From Streptomyces dioscori (lineage in GTDB: Bacteria > Actinomycetota > Actinomycetes > Streptomycetales > Streptomycetaceae): a stretch of 64,000 bases of DNA. The stretch covers positions 186,001-250,000 of the forward strand of contig NZ_KZ679040.1 of assembly GCF_003024195.1 (NCBI RefSeq). Reading direction: 5' to 3'. A program made the translations under genes and the position numbers. Under the pieces are notes generated by a model. The model ran no database searches, had not been told where the DNA came from, and was given only the letters and a program-made list of their open reading frames with translations. Below are positions 26,741 through 36,200 of this stretch, in pieces (position 1 is the first letter of the stretch; every line of letters begins with the position of its first letter).

Positions 26741-27094
26741 TCAGCAATTGGCAGCCGCAGCCGCAGCCGCACTCTGCTCCCTCACCCCAGCCAATCGCCG
26801 CTGATACAGCGGCCCAGCGGCGAAGGCCCCTCTGGCCTCACTGGGAGTGGACAACTCCATGAGGTGGTGGGCGACGGCCTTGAGATGCGCGGACCAGGCC
26901 AACACATGCTGCTGAGCGGTCCGCCCACATTCTTGCGGCTCACCGGGAAGACACAACGGCAGCGAGGGCCCCAACTTGTTCGCCGCATGCCGGACGTAAC
27001 GCGCGACCGCGGCCCACTCATCATCGGTCCGCTGCACGGCGCTGTTGACGCCCTCCGCACCCCACGCCCCGAAGTCGTCACCGTGATCGTCCAT
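26741..27094 (-). CDS. Small protein downstream of the radical SAM gene
   Basis: 117-aa protein of unknown function, predicted helical, ending in a run of Ala followed by Asn-Cys. GAGGAGCG precedes the ATG and only 25 bp separate it from the radical SAM stop, so the two form an operon. Two internal Cys (LPLCLPG and QECGRT) lie in the middle. It could be an accessory protein of the peptide-modifying system or a regulator; nothing in the sequence decides. The C-terminal Ala tract is partly encoded by a GCTGCG-type simple repeat (26747-26772). Confidence 0.65.
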   Translation of the reverse strand: MDDHGDDFGAWGAEGVNSAVQRTDDEWAAVARYVRHAANKLGPSLPLCLPGEPQECGRTAQQHVLAWSAHLKAVAHHLMELSTPSEARGAFAAGPLYQRRLAGVREQSAAAAAAANC

Positions 27095-27119
27095 GCGCGC
27101 TCCTCACCATCGCAGCGGA

Positions 27120-28019
27120 TCAAGCCGGTACGCCGAGCGTAACGGCGCCGTCTGCTCCCCTGGGGTCACAGTGCCCGACGGAGGGTACGCACGGACCACA
27201 AGGACCGCACATCGGCAGGAACTGAGGCGGAGTACAGGACTGTGCGCCTTCTCCATGCACGGCTGTGATGTCTGCGCAGACCTTCTTCATCTGTCCCCCG
27301 CCCCAAATCTCAGCGAGGGGAGCGCTCAGCACGTTTCCGATGGTCAGGAATCGACCCAGGACGCAGGGCCATACGTCACCGTTCGGACCGATGGCGCATT
27401 TCTCGTGAGCGCAGTGCCCGCACAGATCGCTGATCGTCGGGGCAGCCCCTTTGCTCGCCCGCCCGAATGCCCGGCTCTTGTCTCCGCCCACCATTCCCAC
27501 GCCGAGCACCGCAAGGTCCCTTGCCGCTTCACGGACGCGTTGGCCCTCCCGGACCACCACGACGCCGCCACGAAGCGGGATGTCGAGGCCCAGTGCCCTT
27601 TCGACATTCGCCCGCGTCCTCCTGTGAGAACCCCTGAGCCGGGTCACCGAGTCGTGCTCCTCCGCTGTGTCGGAGTAATACGAAGTCGCCAGCTTGACCC
27701 CGCATTCTTTGAACGTCTCCCACAGCTCGTCACGGATGTGCGTCATGTTGGAGAACACTTCGACGGACAGTCCGGAACCGTGAGAGTGCCGGATCAACGC
27801 CGGAAGGTGCGGATACAGGGTCGGTTCACCACCGATGAACTGAATGTCCAGCGTCCCCATGTCCGCGAGCTGGTCGATGACGCGAAGCCAGTCCTGAACG
27901 GTCAGAGTGCCGTGAGTCCCCTTGGGTGAGGAGTCCGCATAGCAGTGGTCGCAGAACTCATTGCACAGCCCGGTGACCTCCAGCCACACGAACTTGAGTG
28001 CGTTTCGGGCAGCGCTCAT
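27120..28019 (-). CDS. Radical SAM/SPASM-like protein
   Basis: 299-aa radical S-adenosylmethionine enzyme. Seen: the [4Fe-4S] motif CNEFCDHC (Cys19, Cys23, Cys26), the GGEPTLYP loop (about residue 58), and C-terminal Cys clusters (LCGHCAHEKCAIGPNGDVWPC and CTPP..MCGPCGPC..GHC) that fit SPASM-type auxiliary clusters. Such proteins modify ribosomal peptides or mature enzymes. The ATG at 28019 shares its A with the TAA of a 74-codon ORF just upstream (28243-28019), which could be translationally coupled. It is divergent from an XRE-TPR regulator. Codon use is less GC-biased than in the flanks, suggesting transfer. Confidence 0.88.
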   Translation of the reverse strand: MSAARNALKFVWLEVTGLCNEFCDHCYADSSPKGTHGTLTVQDWLRVIDQLADMGTLDIQFIGGEPTLYPHLPALIRHSHGSGLSVEVFSNMTHIRDELWETFKECGVKLATSYYSDTAEEHDSVTRLRGSHRRTRANVERALGLDIPLRGGVVVVREGQRVREAARDLAVLGVGMVGGDKSRAFGRASKGAAPTISDLCGHCAHEKCAIGPNGDVWPCVLGRFLTIGNVLSAPLAEIWGGGQMKKVCADITAVHGEGAQSCTPPQFLPMCGPCGPCVPSVGHCDPRGADGAVTLGVPA

Positions 28020-28243
28020 TACAGGACTCCATTCGGGGTTTTCACGATTCGGGGACGCAGTTGCCGGGGCCTCCCGTCCCGGGCCCGCAGCGCGAAGGCC
28101 GCCGCCCCGGTGAGTTGCGACGTCTTGTCGGTTCGCCTCCGCGGAACAAGCGTCGATCCCGAAACCCATCCGTGACTAGCGGCCCCGTGTTGGCCGGCTG
28201 TCGGCCAGAATCGGCACATGGGCAGCTGCGTTGGGGCCAACAT
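28019..28243 (-). CDS. Possible small ORF coupled to the radical SAM gene (precursor candidate)
   Basis: A 74-codon frame ends in TAATG, its stop overlapping the radical SAM start. Its end is rich in Arg (DGRPRQLRPRIVKTPNGVL). It has no convincing ribosome binding site at its ATG, and its 5' third overlaps the divergent regulator's start, so the translated part may be shorter or absent. The stop-start overlap is the only positive sign. It may be a RiPP leader, a coupling ORF, or noncoding. Confidence 0.3.
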   Translation of the reverse strand: MLAPTQLPMCRFWPTAGQHGAASHGWVSGSTLVPRRRTDKTSQLTGAAAFALRARDGRPRQLRPRIVKTPNGVL

Positions 28244-29426
28244 CCGACACCTGCGTGAACAGCGAGGGTGGAGTCAGTCACGGCTGGCGCGTGAGGTCTG
28301 TCAGGCGGCGCGAGTATCCGGGGAACCAGTCGGACGCCAAGAGGTCAGCCGTTGGGAGACGGGCAAGCGCACGCCTCGCGAATGGTTGCCGTTCCTGGCC
28401 ACTGCGCTGGGTGTGACCGTGGATGCCCTCGTAACCGCGCAGAAGACGGTTGACCCGCCTCTGCCGACCCTGACTGAATTCCTGCCCGAAGGGGACCCGC
28501 TGAGCCCTTTGGAATGCCGCACGGGGCGACGCGTCGGTATGGGTACCGTGAGCGAATTACAGCAGCGGGTTCACGGGCTCCGACTCGCTGACGACGTGCT
28601 TGCGGGTGGAGACCTGATCCGGCCCGCGCTCAGAGACGTACGGCGCGCGGTGAAGCTGTACCGGGAAAGCTCACACACCAGCGAAGTTGGGCAGCAACTG
28701 CTCAGTCAAATCGGCGAGTTGGCGCAGATCGCAGGATGGATCGCCAGCGACGCCGGCCAGCACGAGGAGGCGGAGCGAATCTACCGGCTGGGAATCAGCG
28801 CCGCACGGCAGGCGGAAGACCACACCCTCGCGGGGAATCTCGCCGGCTCACTGGCCTACCAGATGAGTAATACCGGACGGGAGGCCGAAGGGTTGACGCT
28901 GGCTCAAATCGCCCTGCATGACGCCGGCAGCGAAGCGCCCCCGAAGGCCCGTGCGCTGTACCTGGACAGGGTGGCATGGGCGTACACGAAAGCCGGGGGC
29001 GCGACCGGCGGACAGCAGGCCATGCGCGCGTTGGGGGAAGCCGGACAAGCACTCAGCGAGGACAGCGAGGGGATCGAGTCACCCGCCTACCTCTACTGGG
29101 TGGACGCCGGGGAACTCAAGGTCATGGAATCGCGCGTCTACACGGAACTTCACCGGCCGCTGCGCGCTGTGCCGTTGCTCCGGGAAGTCCTTGGTGGCTA
29201 TGACGCGACACATGCCAGGGAAATGGCCCTGTACCTGTCCTGGCTCGTGGTCGCCCTGGCTGACGCCAACGAACCGGAAGAGGCGGCAGCCGTCGCGGAA
29301 CGGGTCATTTCTCTGGGATCCGAGACCTCGTCGGAGAGAGTGGCGGAACGAATGCGCGTCATTTTCGATCGGTTGCAGGACTATACGGGCGTGCCAGAAG
29401 TCGCCGCTCTGCTCGCGGAGCACTGA
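28218..29426 (+). CDS. XRE-family regulator with TPR-like sensor region
   Basis: 402-aa protein. Seen: an N-terminal HTH_XRE (residues about 6-72; IRHLREQRGWSQSRLAREVC..SRWETGKRTP..LATALGVTVDALV) and a helical C-terminal region (about 115-400) with tandem TPR-like helices (AGQHEEAERIYRLGISAARQAED, NLAGSLAYQMSNTGREAEGLTLAQIAL). This architecture is that of peptide- or signal-responsive regulators in actinobacteria. It is divergent from the radical SAM gene, so it probably controls that operon. A CAGAAT -10-like box lies 6 nt before the ATG. Confidence 0.85.
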   Translation: MGSCVGANIRHLREQRGWSQSRLAREVCQAARVSGEPVGRQEVSRWETGKRTPREWLPFLATALGVTVDALVTAQKTVDPPLPTLTEFLPEGDPLSPLECRTGRRVGMGTVSELQQRVHGLRLADDVLAGGDLIRPALRDVRRAVKLYRESSHTSEVGQQLLSQIGELAQIAGWIASDAGQHEEAERIYRLGISAARQAEDHTLAGNLAGSLAYQMSNTGREAEGLTLAQIALHDAGSEAPPKARALYLDRVAWAYTKAGGATGGQQAMRALGEAGQALSEDSEGIESPAYLYWVDAGELKVMESRVYTELHRPLRAVPLLREVLGGYDATHAREMALYLSWLVVALADANEPEEAAAVAERVISLGSETSSERVAERMRVIFDRLQDYTGVPEVAALLAEH

Positions 29427-29456
29427 AGCAGCCACGCTCTGTCTGCGGGAATGGTC

Positions 29457-29651
29457 CTACAGCGCCCGTATGAAGGCACGCCAAGCATGCACACGAACGG
29501 TGAGTACGGGCCCGTCGGCATCCTTCGAGTCGCGCAGGAGAACCCCGCCGACACCATGGGCGCACTCGACGCACTCACCGCCCGCGCCGTTGCTGTGGGA
29601 GGACTTGAACCACGACGAGGGAGCGTCGGAGACCGGCCGCGCAATCTTCAT
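29457..29651 (-). CDS. DUF397 protein
   Basis: 64-aa DUF397 protein. Seen: the family phrases WFKSSHSNGAGGECVECA and VLLRDSKDADGPVL, then a final TVRVHAWRAFI. DUF397 proteins act with the XRE regulator next to them in developmental and antibiotic control in Streptomyces (BldB/WhiJ systems). Its ATG overlaps the stop of the upstream XRE gene (ATGA, 29648-29651), so the pair is co-translated. Confidence 0.93.
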   Translation of the reverse strand: MKIARPVSDAPSSWFKSSHSNGAGGECVECAHGVGGVLLRDSKDADGPVLTVRVHAWRAFIRAL

Positions 29652-30496
29652 CCTGCGTATTCCTTAAGAACGGACTTGATGAGCTGGACGGACCGCTGAG
29701 GGCTCAGAGCGGCGGCTCGCAAGCCGTCGAAAGCCCTGGTGTACTCCCGCACATGATGCTCCCCTTCGAGGTAGACGGCATCGGTGATGCCGTCCCGGTA
29801 CACGATGTCCGGGTCCTCCTGGTCGGGGAAGCCGAGCATGGTGAACGATCCGGTGGCCGGGTAGGTGCCTGAGTCGAAGGGCAGGATCTGCAGAGTGACG
29901 CTCGGAAGCTCCGAGCACTCCACGAGACGTTCGAGTTGCTCTCGCATCAGGGGCCGATCCCCGATGACATTGCGAAGGGACCCCTCGTTCACGACGAACC
30001 AGGCGTCCGGGGCTTCCGGCCTCCTCAGCATGGTCTGACGTTCCATGCGCACACGCACAGCCCGTTCGATGTCCTGGGCCGGCAGATGGGCCCCGGTCGT
30101 GTGGAGTTCGCCCGCGTACGCCGGAGTCTGCATGAGCCCGGGCAGCAACTCGCACTGATACTGGCGAAATGTGGAGGCCTCCTGCTCCAGGCCGATGTAG
30201 ATCGAGAACCACTGCGGCACCCCCGACCCGTGCTCCTGCCACCACCCGCGTGTTTTGGCCTGCCGCGCCAGAGACTTCAGGAACTCCCTCAGCTCGTCGC
30301 CGGTCTCGTAGTAGCGGCACAGCGCATCGATGTCGGACGGTTGGACCCTGCCGCTTCCCGTTTCCATCCGATTGACCTTGGAGCCACTCCAGTCCAGCGC
30401 CGCACCGACCTGTGCGCAGGTGAGGGCGTTGGCCTCGCGCAGTTTCTTCAACTCGATCGAGAGGCGACGACGACGCGCCGTCGGTGAACCTGCCAT
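29648..30496 (-). CDS. XRE regulator with DUF5753 domain (WhiJ-like)
   Basis: 282-aa regulator. Seen: N-terminal HTH_XRE (residues about 12-70; LSIELKKLREANALTCAQVGAALDWSGSKVNRMETG) and a DUF5753 domain (about 95-275; GLMQTPAYAGEL, ILPFDSGTYPATGSFTML). Start 30496 (MAGSPTARRRRL) is chosen because AAGGGTGTTGGAG lies just before it; in-frame codons to 30559 are not family-like. It pairs with the DUF397 gene and with the divergent GHKL ATPase at 30705, forming the HTH/DUF397/ATPase set known from whiJ-like loci. Confidence 0.93.
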   Translation of the reverse strand: MAGSPTARRRRLSIELKKLREANALTCAQVGAALDWSGSKVNRMETGSGRVQPSDIDALCRYYETGDELREFLKSLARQAKTRGWWQEHGSGVPQWFSIYIGLEQEASTFRQYQCELLPGLMQTPAYAGELHTTGAHLPAQDIERAVRVRMERQTMLRRPEAPDAWFVVNEGSLRNVIGDRPLMREQLERLVECSELPSVTLQILPFDSGTYPATGSFTMLGFPDQEDPDIVYRDGITDAVYLEGEHHVREYTRAFDGLRAAALSPQRSVQLIKSVLKEYAG

Positions 30497-30704
30497 CTCC
30501 AACACCCTTCGCAGTAACTGGCGATCAGTCTCGTGCCAAGGGGCGCGCTTGCCAATCACTCAGAAGTGGGAATCCCGCCGTGCACATTGCATTTCGGGAT
30601 GCGATCGCGCCACTCTTCCAGTGAAGCAACTCCCTGTGAACGCTCGTGACGCTCCGCTGTCCATGTGGAGTCGGGGGAGTCGGCATACGACGAGAGGGAC
30701 CTTC

Positions 30705-31370
30705 GTGATTCGGGAAGCCTGTGTGTCACCTGGCCGGTGGAAGCTGCAGTTCCTGGCGGAGGCCGAGGAAGTAGCAGCTCTACGTTCCGCCCTACGGGTC
30801 CACCTGGGACAGTGGGGTCTGGACGAACTCGTCGACACGGCCCAGCTCTGTGTCAGCGAACTCGTCTCCAACGTGGTCACCCACGTCGGTCCGGGCACCC
30901 CCGCCACATTGATCGTGGGCAAGGAGGGAACCGGTCTGCGCATCGAGGTCCATGACCCTGACACCCGTGCGCTGCCCACCCTCCGCAACGAAGGCGTCGA
31001 CTCCGAGTCGGGACGGGGCATGGACCTCATCACCGCTGTGACCGATCGGTGGGGCGTCCAACTCCTCGCCGACAGGAAAGTGACGTGGTGCGAGCTGGCC
31101 ACCGCCAACCTCTCGCCGCGCGGGCACAGCGGCGGGACGCGCGTCACGCGCGCTGAGGCGATGCTCGGCTTCTACCGGGCAGCCGGGCTGCCTCGTACCG
31201 TGGGCTCGGAGGGCACCCTGCTGAGCGTGGCCGTCGCGGAGGAGGCGGCGATCGACGTGATCGCCGACCTCCTCCACTGGCTCCGGGCGCACGACTGCGA
31301 CCCGAACGAAGCTCTGGATCGGGCACAGACCCACTTCGAGGCCGAGACGAATTCACGGGGCATCCGGTGA
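30705..31370 (+). CDS. GHKL ATPase, anti-sigma-factor-like (WhiJ-type partner)
   Basis: 221-aa protein with a Bergerat-fold ATPase half (residues about 15-130). Seen: N-box QLCVSELVSNVVTHV, G1-like EVHDPDTRALP, G2-like ESGRGMDLITAV. This is the HATPase_c_2 type of RsbW-like anti-sigma proteins. The C-terminal 80 residues form a helical extension. The GTG start has GAGAGGGAC 6 nt upstream; an in-frame ATG at 30663 lacks a site. It is divergent from the XRE/DUF5753 gene and convergent with the defence operon, 8 bp from the DrmB-like stop. Confidence 0.85.
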   Translation: MIREACVSPGRWKLQFLAEAEEVAALRSALRVHLGQWGLDELVDTAQLCVSELVSNVVTHVGPGTPATLIVGKEGTGLRIEVHDPDTRALPTLRNEGVDSESGRGMDLITAVTDRWGVQLLADRKVTWCELATANLSPRGHSGGTRVTRAEAMLGFYRAAGLPRTVGSEGTLLSVAVAEEAAIDVIADLLHWLRAHDCDPNEALDRAQTHFEAETNSRGIR

Positions 31371-31378
31371 GGCGTTGC

Positions 31379-33220
31379 TCAACCGGTCAGAAGGTCCGCG
31401 AAGAACCCGATGGTCGGGTCCTCCGGAGTGCCTACCAGCAGGGCGCGGTCGAGCAGACAGTTGTTGTGCTCGCAGCTCGTCTCCGGGAGCATCACGCAGG
31501 CGTGGCAGGCGGCGAGGTTGGTGCTGCCTGTGCCGGTGGCCTCGGACTCGATGCACAGGGGATCGGCGGAGCACCACTGCGCGCGGTGCACGGCAGAGCG
31601 CAGTGCCTGCGCCAGCCGTGTCGGCTCCCCCTGGGCGACGACACCACCGAGGCTGCCCGCCGAGTCGCTGGTGGCCGTGTATATCAGCAGACCGGCCATC
31701 GTCTCGTCCGCGTACAGGCGCTCGCGCAGGGAGGCGGCCGGATAGCCGGCGTCCAGGCTCCACTCGTTGATCAGCGCGTGGGCCAAGGTGTGCAGCAGCA
31801 CCATGCGGGGCTCTGCGGGCGAATCGGGGACCTGCGCGGGGTCGGAGGCCCGCTCCCGCAACAGCCGTTCGTGATTGGCGCGGATGCGGTCGACCCGGGC
31901 GGCCACCGCGGTGCAGGCGGCCCACCTCTCCAAGCGATCGTCGTCCAGGCGCAGGAAAACGCCCTCACCGTGGACCTCCATGGCGGGCAGCCAGGTGGTG
32001 GGCCGCAGGGACAGCGCCGCCTCGTGCACCTCGACGTTCGAGTCGGGGGCGGTGACGCGGGAGAAGGCCTTGAGCGCGCGGACCTCACGCAGGCGCTTGA
32101 CGAGCATCGGGGTCATCAGGCCGGTGGGGAGGAGAGGGGCGCTGTCGCCGGACGGCGGCTCGCACACGAACTGCTGGCGTCGGTCGTTGTCGGCCTCGGC
32201 GTTCCCGGCGCAGAGACGTTCGTACTCCTGCCTGCGCAGGGCGAGGTAGCGGTGGTTCTGCCCGGCGGAAGACCCGTCGGGATCGGGATCCTCCTGGTCC
32301 TCCGCCTCGATCAGGGCGAGAACGGCGTCGGTGGAGATCTCCTCGTTCGGGAACGCTCCCTGGAGGTAGATCGCCAGCTTCGAAGGATCGGAGGCGTACT
32401 CGCGCACGGTGTCCCACCGTCCCGAAAGGCGATCGGCGAGGCCGTCGCTCCAGGGTGGGATCGACAGTGCCGACTTGAGGACCGGAGCCCAGACGACCGA
32501 AGAACCACGCTGGAGCGTGCGCGGCGGCTGGGCACATGACTCCGCGGGCGCGTCCTTCAACCACGGACGCTTACCTGAGCAAGGGACCTTGAGGTCGGCG
32601 AGCGCGGAGCGCCGGAACGCGCCCTCCATCGATGCCTCGGGCACGCCGCACGTACACGAGATGCGGATGGAGCGGAGCGAGGCGGTACGACCGGAGGTAC
32701 GCAGACGCAGCTCGCCGCCGCAGTGACCGGACGCGCCGTCCGCCCGGTTGCCCCGATGCACCCACTTCCAGTAGGGGAAGTCGTCGAGGTGCCCGTGCTC
32801 GCACGCCACCACGAAGCGGGAGGGAACGAGGTCCTCCTCGCAGTCGGTGCAGATGTTCTTGCCGGGCGGCGGGTTGAAGCCCCGCACGTGCTGGAGTGCG
32901 TCGCAGCGGGGACAGGAGTGCCAGAGCGGGAAGCGGCGTACCCGGATGCCGTCCTTGCTGTCGTCGTCCGAAGCGGGGGGCAGCCGGAAGTGCTGGACTC
33001 CGAGGATGCGCGCCAACCTGTGCTCATGGATGATCGGCGCCTCTTCCAGGCTCCAGGCCTCGTGGGCCCCGTCGAGGCCGGCCACGACGAACGACTCGTT
33101 GTCGACCGCGATCAGCGAACCGACACCGTACGTGGTGATCATCTGAGCCCGGCGCACGGTCCCACGTCGGGGGAGGCTACGTCGGGGGGCGCCGCGTCGG
33201 CGGGCGGGGGGCGGGGTCAT
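31379..33220 (-). CDS. drmB: DrmB-like protein (DUF1998)
   Basis: 613-aa protein resembling DrmB of DISARM. Seen: the N-terminal family phrase RRAQMITTYGVGSLI (residues about 23-36), zinc-ribbon Cys pairs CPRC (103-106) and CTDC (124-127), ACEHGHLDDFPYWKWVH, CTCG (189-192), the DUF1998 core YTATSDSAGSLGG, and a final Cys cluster CHACVMLPETSCEHNNC. In DISARM, DrmB partners the DrmA helicase in blocking incoming phage DNA. Its ATG overlaps the DrmA-like stop. It is the last gene of the four-gene minus operon. No phospholipase-D gene (DrmC) follows. Confidence 0.85.
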   Translation of the reverse strand: MTPPPARRRGAPRRSLPRRGTVRRAQMITTYGVGSLIAVDNESFVVAGLDGAHEAWSLEEAPIIHEHRLARILGVQHFRLPPASDDDSKDGIRVRRFPLWHSCPRCDALQHVRGFNPPPGKNICTDCEEDLVPSRFVVACEHGHLDDFPYWKWVHRGNRADGASGHCGGELRLRTSGRTASLRSIRISCTCGVPEASMEGAFRRSALADLKVPCSGKRPWLKDAPAESCAQPPRTLQRGSSVVWAPVLKSALSIPPWSDGLADRLSGRWDTVREYASDPSKLAIYLQGAFPNEEISTDAVLALIEAEDQEDPDPDGSSAGQNHRYLALRRQEYERLCAGNAEADNDRRQQFVCEPPSGDSAPLLPTGLMTPMLVKRLREVRALKAFSRVTAPDSNVEVHEAALSLRPTTWLPAMEVHGEGVFLRLDDDRLERWAACTAVAARVDRIRANHERLLRERASDPAQVPDSPAEPRMVLLHTLAHALINEWSLDAGYPAASLRERLYADETMAGLLIYTATSDSAGSLGGVVAQGEPTRLAQALRSAVHRAQWCSADPLCIESEATGTGSTNLAACHACVMLPETSCEHNNCLLDRALLVGTPEDPTIGFFADLLTG

Positions 33221-36200
33221 CGGGAAGCCTCCATGAACAGGGCGGACTCGGCGTCGACGTCGCGCAGACTCCACAGGGTCGGCCAGGCCTCGGCGTCCTC
33301 CGACTCGTCGTCGTACGCCTTGAGGAGGGACGGTGTCCTGTTTCCGCGTACGGGCTCGTACAGGAGGCCGCCGAAGAACTCGGCGTCCTTCTCCCACGAG
33401 TCCACGAACTCGTCGTAGGCGTCGGAGGTCGCGTCGTACTCCTCCTCGTCGACTCCCTGCACGCGAGCCATGAGGATCGGCTTGATCTCGTGACGAAGGG
33501 TGTCGATGTAGTCGGCGATACGGCCCGCGCCGTCGTTCGGCCGCGCGGCGGGGATCAGGATGCGGGCCAGCGCCACCACGACCGCGTGCAGACCACGGGC
33601 ACGCGCCCGGGAGGAGAACGGGGTCACGGACGTCGACTCCACCTCGCGGTACAGGGCCGAGTGGAAGTGCAGGAAGTTCTCGTAGTGGGACCGGTCGCGG
33701 GAGCGCGTCGAGTTGAGCATGACGGCGACCAGACCGGGGTGGGAACGCCCGACCCGGCTGGTGGCCTGGATGTACTCGGCGGTGGTCTGCGGCTGGCCCA
33801 TGACGGCCATCAGGCCGAGCCGGTCCACGTCCACGCCGACCGAAATCATGTTCGTGGCCAGCAGGACGTCCACGACGTCCGGGTCGGGATAGCGCCGCTC
33901 GATCTGTTTGAGCCGGGCCGGGATCGCGCTGGCGTCGATGCGGCTGGTCAATTCCGCGTACCCGTCCGTGCCGCGCGGAGCTTCGAGTCCGTCCCGCTCG
34001 GCCAGGAGATCCAGGTACGACACCACGTCGTCGTGCACCTGGAGTTCGGCCGCGGACAGCAGACGCAAGCTGTTGAAGTAACCGACCAGGGTCCAGTAGG
34101 CGTCGCGCACCTCGTCGGTGGTGTCGGTGCGCATCGCCTGGTGCAGGAGAGTGGCGTAGGTACGGATCAGCAAGGTCGACTGACTGGTGCCGGGGGCAAG
34201 GAGTCCGACGTAGCGCCGGCTGGCCTTCTTCTCGCGCGGCGTCTCGACGGCGAACCACGAGTCCCGCGAGTCGAGACCCGCGGGCGGGAACTGCCGCACC
34301 TCACGGTCGAACAGAGCCTTGCCCTGTTCCCCGGCCCGACGGATCGTCGCCGTGGAGGCGATCACCTTCGGCTGGTCTGCGAGGGCGTCGACGGCGGTCT
34401 CGTACAGACCCGTGAGAGTGCCGAGCGGACCGGAGATGAGATGCAGTTCGTCCTGCACGATCAGCTCGGGAGGCGGCGTGCCGTCGGAGCGGTCACGGTT
34501 GAAGAGCGCGGCGGTCCGCTCGCGCCACGGCATCGAAGCGAACTTGTCGACGGTGGCGATGACGAGTGTCGGCCGGGCGTCGTACACCGCGTCGTCCACG
34601 AGATGCACGGGTAGACCGGAGGTGAAGTCGCAGCCGTCGCCGGGGCAGCGCACGTACATGCGCCGGGCGTCCTCGTCCACCTCGTAGTCGTCGGCGTCCA
34701 TGGCGGTCCCGCACCACGGGCAGTAGTGGAGCTGGGCCGGATTCTCCTTCTGCAGGGTCTTACCGGCGCGCAGCTCGTCGAGCTTCCCGGCCGCGACCTT
34801 CAGCTTGTTGGGCGTGGCGGACCTTCCGACCCACATGCCGATCGAGATCTGCTCGGACCCCAGCGTCGCCGGATCCTGACGACGCATCAGTTCCATGGCG
34901 CAGATGAGGATCGTGGCGCGTTCGAACTGCTGAAGGGTGAGCAGCCGCAGCGTGTAGCGCATGAGGACGGTGACGCCGCCACCACGCTCCTTGCCGCGGA
35001 TGCGACGCAGGAAGGTGGTGAAGGCGATCAGACCCAGATACGCCTCGGTCTTGCCACCACCGGTCGGGAACCAGAGAAGGTCGGAGATCCGGCGGTCCTC
35101 GTGGTCCGCGTCCTCGATGCCGGTCAGGCACAACAGGACGAAAGCGATCTGGAAGGGCCGCCAGCGGCCCGACGTGACGTCGGGTTCGCCCTTTCGACCG
35201 CCTCTCACCCAGTCGGTGCGTGCCCGCTGCTGCGCCATGGCCTGGTTGGCAAGACGGAAGGCGTACATGACGTCGGGTTCGGATCGCAGGAGCTCGATGC
35301 CTCGGCGGACACGACACAGCGCCTCGCGGCATGCGCGGATCTGCTCGTGAGCGGTTCCCTCGTACGGGGTGCCGGACAGTTGGGAGGCTTCCGCGTCCTT
35401 CCGGACGATCCACTGCTCGTAACCGTTCGCCAACCCTTCGAGGGCGGACAGCACGTCGACGTCCGGGCGGGTGGCGAGGTCGTGCATACGGAGCGCGGAG
35501 TCGTCGATCTCCGGGTTGGAGTCGGTCAGCAGGACCTCGTGCGTGGGCAGGAACTCGGTACGGACCTCGGCGATCGCGGCCCGTTCTATGTCGGTGACCC
35601 CGACCTGTGGCGGTGTCCAGTCCCAGGCGGCCGAGCAGCCGTGCCCGACGGCGAACGTCGGGGCGTGCCGGTGCAGGAGCCGGCTGGTCTCCAGCTCCTC
35701 GTCGACCGCGCGGAGGACTGCGGGGCGCTCGACGAAGGCGGAGGACCCGTTGGCGGCGGTGACTGTCAGCCGAGGCTGGAAGAGGGCGTAGGCGTCCTGG
35801 AGCTCACGCTCGCCCACCTTGTTGCGGTTGATCAGCGTGACGGTGACGGTGACGGTCCCGGTGGCGCTCGGTTTGCGGACCAGGACGTCGAGTTCGACGC
35901 CGTCGGCCAGTTCCGGCCTCGGTGTCAATCGGCCGGAGTTGGTGACGTCGACCGACACCTCCGGCAGGTCGAGCACCCGACGCCGCCAGTGTTCACGTTG
36001 GGCCACGGTGGTTCTCGACTCGGCCCGCTTGGGTGCCACCTTGCGGCCCTCGGAGTCGACCGGGTCGTACATGGCGGCCCGAGCCTTCACCACGATCGTG
36101 TCCGTCGCCGTCGGATCGACGGCGAACGTCAGGCCCATGCTGGAGGGCCTGCGGTCCCCGGCCGACGGCAGCTCGACCGCAGGGGCAGACTCGTCCGCGT

